This document shows, piece after piece, positions 1 through 11,500 of a DNA stretch of 64,000 nt (the stretch's first letter is position 1; the number at the start of each line of letters is the position of its first letter). The translations under genes and the position numbers were made by a program. This DNA is from Haliotis asinina (lineage: Eukaryota; Mollusca; Gastropoda; Lepetellida; Haliotidae): positions 15,623,501-15,687,500 of the forward strand of contig NC_090283.1 of the NCBI RefSeq assembly GCF_037392515.1, written 5' to 3'. The notes beneath the pieces are model-generated. The model did no database searches. It saw only the letters and a list, made by a program, of their open reading frames with translations, and was not told the DNA's origin.

Positions 1-80
1 GAGAAGGTCCTTGGGTATCGTTAGAGCGTCATTAACTTAGTGAAGGTCCTCGGGTATCGTTAGAGTGTCATTAACTTCTT
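1..80. repeat. 39-bp direct repeat at window start
   Basis: GAAGGTCCTTGGGTATCGTT at 3 recurs with one change at 42; the two copies are adjacent and may continue before the window. From 81 to 395 nothing is recognised. Confidence 0.6.
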
Positions 81-448
81 GGAAAAGTGGATGTTGCACC
101 AGAATTTTGTTTGAGCAGCACTGGATCTACCTAAATACAGCTATGAACTTACACATAAATGTAGAATATTAAATTGACTATCCCATTGTGTAAACTCAAG
201 TGCAAATACTTAGGCTGTTTGAAAACTAGACACTGCTATATGTTATCCTGCAGTTTGTTATGCATTAAAAACAGTAAATTTCTCCACTTTTTATTGTACG
301 CTGATAAAAATACTTTGCTCTATATTTTTAATTTGGCATCTTTACATAAAGTGTGAACGAACAAAATACTTTCTGATATCTGAACGACATAAGTACAGTG
401 GAATCTGTCAAATTCGGACTCGACTGGGACCGACTTAACTCATTAAGG

Positions 449-605
449 CCAAGAGCCGCGTATATGCGGCAAATTAATTAGCTTCTCACAGCGAGAGCCG
501 CATATTGGGGGTAATAAAAAGCACCTCTTATTCAGCGAGAGCCGCGTATTAGGGGTTATGAAAAGCACCTGTCATTCAGCAAGAGCCGCGTATTGGGGGT
601 TTTAC
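449..605. repeat. 44-bp tandem repeat in the left end of the 2.9-kb element
   Basis: Three copies start at 489, 533 and 577 with the core CAGCGAGAGCCGCGTATT; a partial copy is near 449. It lies inside the left subterminal region of the transposon-like element. Confidence 0.75.
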
Positions 606-1974
606 ATTTGAAATTCGTACTGTACCTATAATTTCAATCAATTTAGCAGTAATGATCAAAGATTAGCCTTTTTTACGAGAGAGGCTACTTTCTGTGTAAA
701 TCAGAAGAACTATTAATGTGTTTTGATAACAATTGCTTGCAATGTCGGGGGATTATGAGATGTTGCAGGAAGTAAGTGTTTGTTACTCGTCACTGCGAGT
801 GAATACTAAGATACTATGTTTGCACATTGATTGAATTAACGGTGACAAGGTTACAAAACCTTCTTCTAAATTAAATCATTCATTCATTCGTTGTGATACT
901 TCATATAATGAATCGTAGACATAAATAGCAAAACTGTATCACACTCATGTTCGTGTAGATTTGAAATAAACTAAGTTACTAATTTAGACCTAATTCATTT
1001 GCGATTATTGATTTTTTAAAGTTGACAATAATACATAATCGAATATGAAGTGATAACTCTTGCATCTACTCATAATATACATATATAGTACACATAAATC
1101 ATACAAGGGTAACTGGGGTATTTTGTTCAAGCTGTTTCATGCTTATATGAAATGTGATTTTTCAATGCAATTTACATAAGCATTGTGTAAGAAACGTTTG
1201 TATTTGATCTCTGTAATTATCTTATCCTGTGTAATGATCATGTGTATCAGATCCATCGTCAATAAAAGGAGGATAAAATATCAGTTACGGAATTGATGCG
1301 TGTAATCATTCAATCAGACAGCACTAAATATATGCACACCTCTTTCAACCTCAAAATAACAGTCTCTGGTCGAATGCATGTCCAGGTAAACTTTTGTCCC
1401 GTGACAAGTGTAAAATAAACTTATGCACTGTTACGTCACTGAACAACCTGTTTTGTGGAGTCATGCCCATTGCCAATCTTCTGAACCTCGTTTGCTTTAA
1501 AACAAATATAAGTATGTCCATCTTCATGAATATATGCTGTAAAATTATTGAAGATGTACAGCAACAATGTGTGAAAGGTTTCTCTAAACTGCAAACAATG
1601 CTATTGTTTGAGGAGAATGTGGCAGAACCCCTGTTGTTCTGGTTGTTCTGGTGACGTACACTTTGCCATAGTATCGATGAAAATGCTATGAAAAACTTCT
1701 AACCACCCGTCCTCAGATTTTTCTATAGTAAATGTATGGCGCGTCTCCCTGCAATGAACGCCGCCATGCGGCAGTGGTTGCCTGGGTCAGTGTCGGAGCG
1801 TTAGCGCAGGCGCATCAGACCCAGGGAACCAGGCTGTAAATCTAGATGAACCAAAGCGACAAACTGAATCTGTTATATGTAAGTCACAGACTAGCTTATT
1901 AGTACTTTCCTTTAAATATTCAGTATACACTACTAGTTGTGTTGTACAAATGGTACCGTATACCATTCTCATCA

Positions 1975-2062
1975 GTTGTTGGGCACAATGTGTGAAGCCC
2001 ACGCGATACTGCTGGAATATAGCTAAAATCACCGTAAAACTAAATTCACTCATTCTCTTCAG
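1975..2062 (+). mobile_element. tRNA-type SINE, 3' part
   Basis: ACAATGTGTGAAGCCCA, then GATACTGCTGGAATAT and CGTAAAACTAAATTCACTCA, match the body and tail of the tRNA-headed SINE at 38599. It is nested in the 396-3289 element. Confidence 0.65.
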
Positions 2063-3552
2063 TTGTTGCATTTCAGTCGTTATTCTTTTACATTTCCAAA
2101 ATACTAAGACATGTGTGTTCACCATCTGAGAACAAATACGCCCCATCACCTTGCCCTTCCAATGTGACAAGTTCTCACGATACGATTGGTCAAAGTATCA
2201 GCCAATATCATGAGTAACTGAGATATAATGCGTTACATTCGGGATATTTTATCCCATCACACGACGGGAAGCTTTGTTTAGCATCAAGTAATGATAAATG
2301 TATCATGCAGTATGTATGTGTATGAATGGTGACGTATGTTTGCATATATAAATTTGTATATTTGTTCATCTCGTACGTACAAAGACCGCGTAGGTGTTGA
2401 TAAAAATACAGCACACACTGGCAAAGGGGTATAAGAGACACATGCAGTAAATTACATGAAATGCTGTAATATATGTATTCACATCGGCCTCTTTTCCATT
2501 TACATCTTTACGACACAATTAAATAATCAGTACTTGTTTGTGAGACTAGACAGTTTCCTGTCATATCCGAGACCTGCCAGGGAAATCAGGCATGATTAGC
2601 ACTAATTAGCCTCGTCGCAGCAATCAGGCAGTCAGCGAGGGGTCCCAGGTGTTGGGCAGTGGAGCGGCTCCAGGGCTTAATGAGTTAATTGTCCCAATTA
2701 CATAGAGTCTGAATTTGACGTGAAAACCTTTCGTAGAGCATCACACCGATGTTGTCATATTTACCATTGAGCCTTCACTTGGTTTCTGCATTTACATTTT
2801 TGGCATGGGAGGGAGGTGGGAGGTGTCGATTCAGCATATTTTATTAACTTGATCTTAGAAGCCAAGCTTAATGTTGCATATGCACGTCTTCGCTTTGGAG
2901 GTGGTTCAGCCATTTTGCTACTGATGAAAAATAATTGACACTGTTCTCTATTTATAATAAAATGACAGTGACACTGAGTGACACTGAGCTGAGTCCTCTT
3001 GGTTGAGTTGTTACTTTACTGATTAACCCGATAATCAGCTTGAGGTCAGGGACCGCTAATTAGGCCACTCACTTCACCTCCAGCCGGAAGTCCGACATAA
3101 TCAGCATTTTTTCATAGTCAATTGCCTTGTCGGGCCGAGATTTTAGTCCGAATTCCGAATTATACCGAGTCAGTTTTATTCAGAGTTTGTGTAATGATAG
3201 CTTAACTAAGTTCTGCCGGGACCACCACTAAGGTCCCAATTGTAAAGAAAACCGATTTACCCAAGGTCCGAATTTGACAGATTCCACTGTATGTATTAAA
3301 TTACTTTGTGTGCTTATGTATAACATTATACACTCTATCTTCAAAATGAGTCATATGTGCTGAAATGACTTTTCTTCTATCAAATCAAATGACGAGGGAG
3401 AGGTCATACTCTTATATAGGTAAAGGGCCATCACTCTGCTTGGCTTACACTAAGTCATTGTAACCCTTATCACTTGGGGAGAGTTTGCTGTGTATGAGGA
3501 CACTAACCTTTTGTGGTGTTGTGTTCATGTAATTATTGAAAACAATGATAGT

Positions 3553-3767
3553 CAAACATTTAGTAGATCTATTTCATATCCACATAAAAATTACAAAACT
3601 ATTAAAATGATTTAATTATTTCGTGAAATGTATATGCACACATTTTCAGAGGAATTGTCTCTTTCACTGAATTTATTTGTGTTCCTCTATTAACAAAACA
3701 ATGGCGTATTTATTCATTGGCCAGGTGCACATTTGGATTTGGGAAGAAATAGATCTACTAAATGTTG
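3553..3767. mobile_element. small inverted-repeat element (MITE-like)
   Basis: CAAACATTTAGTAGATCTATTTC (3553-3575) is matched inverted by 3746-3767, 22 bases with one indel. About 170 bp of AT-rich sequence lies between. There is no coding capacity. Confidence 0.45.
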
Positions 3768-3789
3768 ATAATGAAATTATTTTCATGAA

Positions 3790-5879
3790 AACTTATCTCA
3801 CTGATACACAAAATATGCACAAATAGGGAAAGTGTAATCCACAGGACACGTTGATTTTGTTATGTTATTCAACCGACTTTCGCCTCAAAGAAATTACAAG
3901 ATATGTGCAACAATGTTGACATATGTCATCACTGACATTGGTCGACTTATCATAAAATGGGAGCTTCATGGACATGAGGTACAAACCATTTTGTGAATGA
4001 ACATTTGTCCAATAATGTATTGTGTAAGTAATCAGAAAAGTTCTGACTATCTGCGTATGGTTATTTAGTTTTACTGTTTTCATTGAATAGGCCAAAACAG
4101 TCAATAATTGCCCATGTTATTCTCCATGATATTGCATCTTTCGTGTGAATATATCTGTATTGTATCTGTTTTTAATATTCTAGTTCCTGCAACGACACTC
4201 TTTCTGTATTGTGCATGGGAAAATTTTGAGCCCATGCATGCTACAAATGGGCGAACTGATGTCTAAAACACTGAGAAAATGCTGCTCAGTATCAAAATCT
4301 GATGTTTTCTTTGTTTACATTTCTAGCAAAGTGCTGTGTTATGAGCACAATGTTCGTTTTCAATCTGAATATGTTTCGTTTTCTTCTGCCTAATCATTTG
4401 GAATTTGATTCTAAACTGTACGAGGAATTCAGTGATCCATTTGTTACAACTGAATGTGAAATATACATGTTGTAAAAGGCATCCTATATGACCAACCTTA
4501 GGGAAACTTTTTTGGGGTGAACAAAACACTGTCCAATATGGCGGAAAGCTCACTTCAGCGTTCATGTTCGTGTATTTTCCAAAACATCCCAACTGATTCT
4601 AGTTTTATCAGAGACATTTCAGAATTACTGAGATATGTTTCTTCACAGCTGTACAAATATTTGTTTCTGTACCGAGGTTTAGCTTTAAAAATGCCATTTA
4701 GAATTTGACAGACAGTTGAGAGTAACGCTTATGTGTTTAGTTCAGGGAATTGTGTGAAATATTTAGGGGAAACCACCGAATTTAATGAAAATATTAACCT
4801 TAGGATGTCATAAGATAATGATGCGCTGCTAAGTGTTTGATACAAGCAATTTTAATGGTGCAATTAACTAATGATGCATTAAGGATTTATTGTATCATTA
4901 GCCGGGTTTAATGCTGGCATTAGTTAATGAAGCAATGATACAACTGGATCCAGGTATTGTCAAAGTTGATGTACAAGAGTGTTGAGTATTTACTTATTTT
5001 TCTCAGGTACATCCTTTTCACCCATCTCTCTATGGCAAATAACACCTAAATTCAAATAAAAGTCACTCTTTCTTTAAATTCATGCATAGTGATAAAGAAT
5101 TTTATTCACAAGGAAACAGGCCCAGTTCAATGAATATGTGAGTGAATCATAGCAACCTTAGTATTTATCAATAGAGACATGCAAAAAAAATTAGCCAGGA
5201 TTTGCAATGTCTTGCAAAAATCGTACATCAGATATGGACATATACAGTCAAAGTACACTGCTTATTCTGAGTCTAACAAACTCTAGTTGAAGGTCGCATC
5301 AGCTAGGTTTTCATGTTGCCCATTCAGAATGCAGGTTACCAAATCGCGAGTACCTTTTGAACTTTTACCTCGAAAAAGTTTGTACCTGAACATTTCTGAA
5401 TGCCGTTATCTGTGCAAACACTTCTACATGATGCATATGGAGCACGTCACAACAGTGAGTAGACAGTCACTGAAAATAGTGTGTTATGTCAATATTCAAG
5501 GATGTCATTTTGTTGAAATGTTACCTATTGGTAACCATGTCATCAGAAAGATCTAAGTGTATGTATCATGCAGATCAAATTTCGGTGTTTACTTACACTC
5601 TGTAAACCTTTGTGTACGGTATATGACCTTAGATAAGCCAAAATTTGAGGAGGCCTTAGTCTGTAGAAGGGGGTTAGCATATCTGCAGACTTCTTTCATC
5701 AACTTGTTTTCTGGTGGTAAACTTTGCCTGAATGTACGTGAGAAAAATACTTTGTCCATGCAGATGTCAAATTTGCTTAGAAGATATACCGATGTTGAGT
5801 TAGGCACTTTGAGTTATAACATTATTAGTAGGCAACACTATCCGTGCAATGACTTCTTATGTCGTGTACTGTCTCGCAG
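3790..5879. other. presumed intron of the S28 gene, no recognised content
   Basis: AT-rich sequence with only short open frames and no S28-like exon on either strand. It is probably part of the intron before exon a. Confidence 0.5.
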
Positions 5880-6015
5880 ACTACCTGGCCGTGGTGCGTG
5901 ATTCACTGGCGACGACAGGGCCTGGTTGTAACAAGAACATCCTGGAGGCTACGGAGGAGGTGGAACTGAGGCTGCAGACACAGTCTGGTAGGGATGAACT
6001 CAAGAAGCTCTTCAA
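5880..6015 (+). CDS. S28 protease exon a (first in window)
   Basis: This exon encodes [16 protein letters not shown] and then an acidic helix ending in ELKKLF. It follows a CTCGCAG acceptor and starts in phase 1, so one base of its first codon comes from an exon upstream of the window. The donor is GTAAGT at 6016. In family S28 this stretch lies just after the core with the catalytic Ser, which shows that the missing part is the N-terminal half. Confidence 0.88.
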
Positions 6016-8471
6016 GTAAGTTACTGCTTGTCCTTTGGGCCATATAACTGCTGGTCCTTTGGGCCGTGTAAATGATGATCCTTTAGGTCATTCAAAGGAA
6101 GATTCTTTGGGCCATGTAACTGATGATCATTTGGGCCATATAACTTCTGGTCCTTTGGGCCATGTAACCGATGATCCTTTGGGCCATGTAACTTCTGGTC
6201 CTTTGGGCCATGTAACTTCTGGTCATTTGAGCCATGTAGCTTCTAGACCTTTGGACCATGTAACTGATGATCCTTTGGGCCATTCAAAGGAAGGCTCTGC
6301 CATGTAACTGACAGTTTCTTTGCAGCATATAACTGATTGTCCTTAGGGCCATGTAACTGCTGATCCTTTGTGCTATTTAATTGATGATCCTTAGGACCAT
6401 TCACCTTATGATCCTTTGGGACATGTAACTGACAGTTCTTTGGGCCATTTGACCTTTGGTCCTTTGATCCTTTGATCCTTTGGACCTTTAACTGCTTATG
6501 TTTTTGGCCATTTAAGAGTTTATCCCTCAGGGTAAATTAGGCAATGGGTCTTAGGCTATTTCACTGATTATTCTCTGTGCCGTTTAACTGTGGTTTGTTG
6601 ACAGAGTTTGGTCCCTTTGTTACTTATCCGTGGGTGCCACCTTTAATTTTCATTATTTTCTGTGTGTTTCACAGCTTGTCATGTTTTGGAAGGTGCCCAA
6701 ATATCTTTAGTTTATATTATTTAGTTAACATTCTTCATCTATCTTACATTTACAAAACTGTCACGTTGAAAAATATGTATTTATGCATATATGCGTGTGT
6801 GGATGGACATGATATAGCACTCATGGATCCTTTTGCAAAGGGAAGTAGCTCTATCTACAAAATATTTACTTTGTCTCTCTTTCTTAATCATGTAACATTG
6901 TATCTTAACATTCCCTTTCAAATACAGTTGTGTTGGAGCGCGCCTACACTGATATTTTTATTGATGCAAAATGAAAAAATATTGACAAATTTCTCAGGGT
7001 CGAAGCTTTATGCTGAAATAGCCATTAGTTAGTCTCCTCAAATTGTGACACACTAGTGTTTGACTGTAGTATAGTTTGGGGCATTTTTGTACCCTACCTC
7101 CAGAATAAAACTGGTATATTCTCCTCTGAAAAATTGTCAACATATCCTGTTTCAAAGCTTAGGTAATTGGCACAGGACAGCATGAATGCCATATAAAATA
7201 TATGGCATCTTCAGTATTTGGTTACAAGATATAGAATCTTCAGGTTTCATGTCAATTTCGTAGAGAGGGCACTTAGTATTGAATCCTCTTTAATACCCAG
7301 CTGAGTTAAGGTTTGTTCTGCCATAGTCTGTGTGATGACATCGACGTAAGCAACGCAAACGATGTGGCAAATCTGTACCAGACCTTAGCCGGCAACTTCG
7401 AAGGTGTAGTCCAGTACAACAAGGACAACCGGGCATTTGAGGTTAGTATAAGGACAACCAAGCATGTGAGGTTAGTAGAAGGACAACCAAGCATGTGAGG
7501 TTAGTAGAAGGACAGCCAAGCATGTGAGGTTAGTATAAGGACAACCAAGCATGTGAGGTTAGTAGAAGGACAGCCAAGCATGTGAGGTTAGTAGAAGGAC
7601 AGCCAAGCATGTGAGGTTAGTAGAAGGACAGCTGGGTGTTTTAGTTAACTTCAGCAAAGACATGAGGGTGTTTGATATCAGTACATGGACAAAAGAGTGT
7701 TTGAGGTCAGTACAACAAGGACTTAAAGGTGTTTGAGGTCAGTACAACAAGGACACAAGTTCTTTAGGTCAGTACATCAAGAACACAAGTGTTTGAGTTC
7801 ATTACATCAAGGACACAAGAGTGTTTGAGGTCAGTACATCATCGACACAAGTTTTTTAGGTCAGTACATCAAGGACATAACAGTGTTTGATGTCAGTACA
7901 AGGACATAAGGATGTTAAGGTCAGTACAAGCACAAAAGGGCATTTCAGGTCAGTACAACAATACCCACTTGATATATCAACGTTATTGTTGCAAGGGGCA
8001 GTGGGTAGCAAGATCACCTTAGCAACACAATACAGAACCTGTAATGTTGCAGTGGATGCCAAGATTACCATGGCAACATGATGTATTAGCTGTATTTTTG
8101 GAGGGGGCAGTGGGTACTAAGACCACAATGGAAAGATGATGTATTGTTGCAGGGTGGAGTGGGTGCAAAGATTACCAAGGCAACATGATGTATTGGCTGT
8201 ATTGTTGCCCTGGATACCAAGATTACCATGGCAACATGATGCATTGGCTGTATTTTTGCAGGGTGGAGTAGGTGCCAACATCACACTGGACACACTGTGT
8301 GACTTGATGACCGATGCCTCCATCACTCCCATTGAACGCTATGCCAGTGTCAACAATCTCCTTATGACCACATACAAGCAGAAGTGTGTTGACTTTGTCT
8401 ACTCCAAGATGATCGATGACATGAAAAAGATTGACTGGAACAGCAGTGCTTCAGAGGGAGGTGAGCAAATA

Positions 8472-8525
<54 letters not shown>

Positions 8526-11500
8526 TAATTTTCATGATGGACAGGATATTTTTATGTCCATAAAACAACAGCACTGACAAATCTCATTTCACTTTTACTT
8601 ATCTCAATATTTGATTGGTTTGAATCAGCTGATTTGATCACTGCATCTCCTCAGAAGTAAAGAGCAGGTTATTTAAGCTCACAAACAACATGGTAACGCC
8701 TTCAGGGATAACTGTGCTGTTCCGAAAATGACAACCCTGGAAATGCATGCTGAGTTGTTTATAGAAAAATACTACATTGACATAACCTCAGTGTCCTTAA
8801 CAGCTGGAATAAACTATATAGTGATGCAGGCATGTCATATTTCTGCCCAAGTTGTTTTTGCACACATACTCTGAGTCACAAAGAATAGTGCTCAGGTCTA
8901 GTGAGTGCATATAAAAGTATTTTCTGTAAGTGTAGGCTTCAGCTGAGTCCAAGATTACAACCAGAGGTCCAGACATGCAAAGAACATTTTATTTTGGGAA
9001 ACAACAGGTTTTATCTGCATAATTCAATATGGATTTGTGTTCCCGACCTATCACGACAAGAAGATCTACAATGGCTTATCTATGAGATCTGCTTTTCTAT
9101 GGTCATAAGCAGTTATAATTTCAGTTAGTCAGAGTTAATTTTGTTTTCCAGGTCGCCAGTGGACCTACCAGACATGTACAGAGTTTGGCTTCTTCCAGTC
9201 ATCAGATTTAGACAATCAACCATTTGGCCATGGTTTTCCTGTCAGGTGGGTTCATAGACACTATACAGGAAGGTCGACAGTCATAGGCATACAAGTACCA
9301 TCAAACAGCATAAATACCCAGTTTACCCCAGGTTCAATACTCACATGAATTGATGACTAGCAAAGGAATATGTGCAGATTAAACTTAAACATCGTAAGTT
9401 TCACACAACCCAAAAATATACTTTGAGAGAACACACTGACACACAGGTCAATTGATGACTAAAGAAACAGTATACAGGAACAAAACTTATGCTTTAAAAC
9501 CACATACGAGGGCTGGTCAAAAAGTTCTAAGCCTACATAACTTCTAGACTGTTGACACTAACTAATCTTAGGAGTTTTGTTGGACGGTGTTCTTCATCAG
9601 CATTTCCAGTGATTTTACTCAAACAGATCAACTAGTTTGAAAGCAGCAGGTCCTTGAAGCGTATTGGGCTATACATACGAGTAAAGCAGATTTGAGTTCA
9701 TCATTACCGGCATAGCATTCTCCACGGAGATGTTCATTCAATTTTGGAAATTGGTGAAAGCGGCTTGGGGCCAGGTCAGGTGAATATGGAGGATGAGGAA
9801 GTTCTTCGAAGCCACATTGATATGTTGCAGACTTGGCCAATTGAGACAAAGCATTGTCATGTAAAATCAGAACTCCAGCCCTCAACATCTCTCACATTGT
9901 GCTTGTAGATATACCCCAGTATGCTTCAAGGACATGTTGCTTTCATAATAGTTTATCTATTTGAGTAAAATAACTGGAAATGCTGATGGCTTTCTCTGTC
10001 CAGCATCCCTAAGTCTAGAAGTTTTGTAGGCTTAGAACTTTTTGACCAGCCCTAGGAACTGTGACACAAATGTAAAATGATTGAATTTTTCCAAAGCGGC
10101 GTCTGACTGCACTGGAACCTTGTGTCCATGCCAGGTTGTGTTTGGTGCCTGGCTACCTGTTCTAGTCACGCAAGGAAACTACCACGTGACGGACTGGATG
10201 GCCAGGCACTGAGGCATGTTGGAATGTGTGCCATTGTTCTCCAGTGATATGGAGTGTTGTTAAGATGACAATCACTGGATTTTCTGTTCTAGACATGATT
10301 AGTGACCTATTGTCTAGTGTAGCAGTGAAAACATGCACACTCATGAACACACATGAATACACATGCACACGCATGTATACAGCTGCACACACATGAATAC
10401 TGCTGTACACACATGCACACTCATGAACACACATGAATACACATGAACACGCATGTATACAGCTGCACACACATGAATACTGCTGTACACACATGCACAC
10501 CCATGAACTCACATGACTACACATGCACACTCATGAATACAAATGCACACACATGACTGTACGTGTATATGAATACACATGCATTCACATGAATACACAT
10601 GTACACACATGACTGTACATGCACATACATGAACATACATGAACCCACATGCCCAAGCATGAACACACACTTTAAAACAAATATGGTTTGCTGAACACAA
10701 ATTCTCTCCCGGGTCTTCACTGGGTTGACAACCTGAGTAAGCATGTCTTGTTTTGTTTTCAGTTTTTCTGTGCAACAGTGTATGGACATCTTTGGCTCAA
10801 AGTTCAATGCTGATCTCATACAGCATGGCATCAACCGCACTAACACCAACTACGGAGGGTATGGAATAAAAATTACCAAAGTTGTCTTCCCTAACGGTTC
10901 CATTGATCCCTGGCATGCACTTGGAATTACATCAGACCTTGGACCAGATGCCACAGCCATCTTCATAAACGGTAAACTAATTCGAGGTTTTATTTCTGAT
11001 ACACTTATGTGTTTGTTTGACACAAACTGTGGGCTGTGAGGCCGAAGTTTTGTTTTAATTTTTTCATACACATGTTACAGGGGTTCAAAAATCCCATCGC
11101 CCGACGCCTAGGACAAGTCAGTTTCATTTCGGAGAATCAAATAAAAGTATCTTACTTGTCTACTGAGAAGATAATTTCCACTTATGGTTTCAAACTACAA
11201 ATAATCTTGGATTTCATTTCATATGTCCTCATGATGGAGCTATTAAAGTTATAGTAATAAAGTAGAGCTAGTAGAGAGTGAAATTATCACTCTTCCATAA
11301 ATAGTCCAGTAGACATTAGCATCATGCATTGTGTCATAAAATCAGGACAAGTGGAAAATTAGTCAGGACAAGTTACTTTCTTGAAGTCACTTGCCCTGTG
11401 GCAAGAGGCTTTTCAAAATATTTTTGAACCCCTGCATGTATACTACCCATCAAAAGTTTAGACTCACTAGTCTAAATGTAGCCACTTACCACAGTTAACT

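Larger units (their letters stand above)
396..3289. mobile_element. 2.9-kb DNA transposon-like element with inverted ends and TA target site
   Basis: CAGTGGAATCTGTCAAATTCGGAC at 396-419 is repeated inverted at 3270-3289, each flanked by TA. TIRs starting CAG with TA duplication suit the pogo/Tigger branch of Tc1-mariner (inference). No transposase is readable inside. A further inverted copy of the left end (407-450) sits at 2674-2719, so the element is composite. It also contains a 44-bp tandem repeat and a SINE tail. Confidence 0.6.

Noticed and set aside
8136-8580. Open frames ending in poly-His (+) and containing poly-Asp (-)
   Set aside because: Both come from the CAT microsatellite at 8472-8525 and run across the real exon c of the S28 gene in shadow frames.
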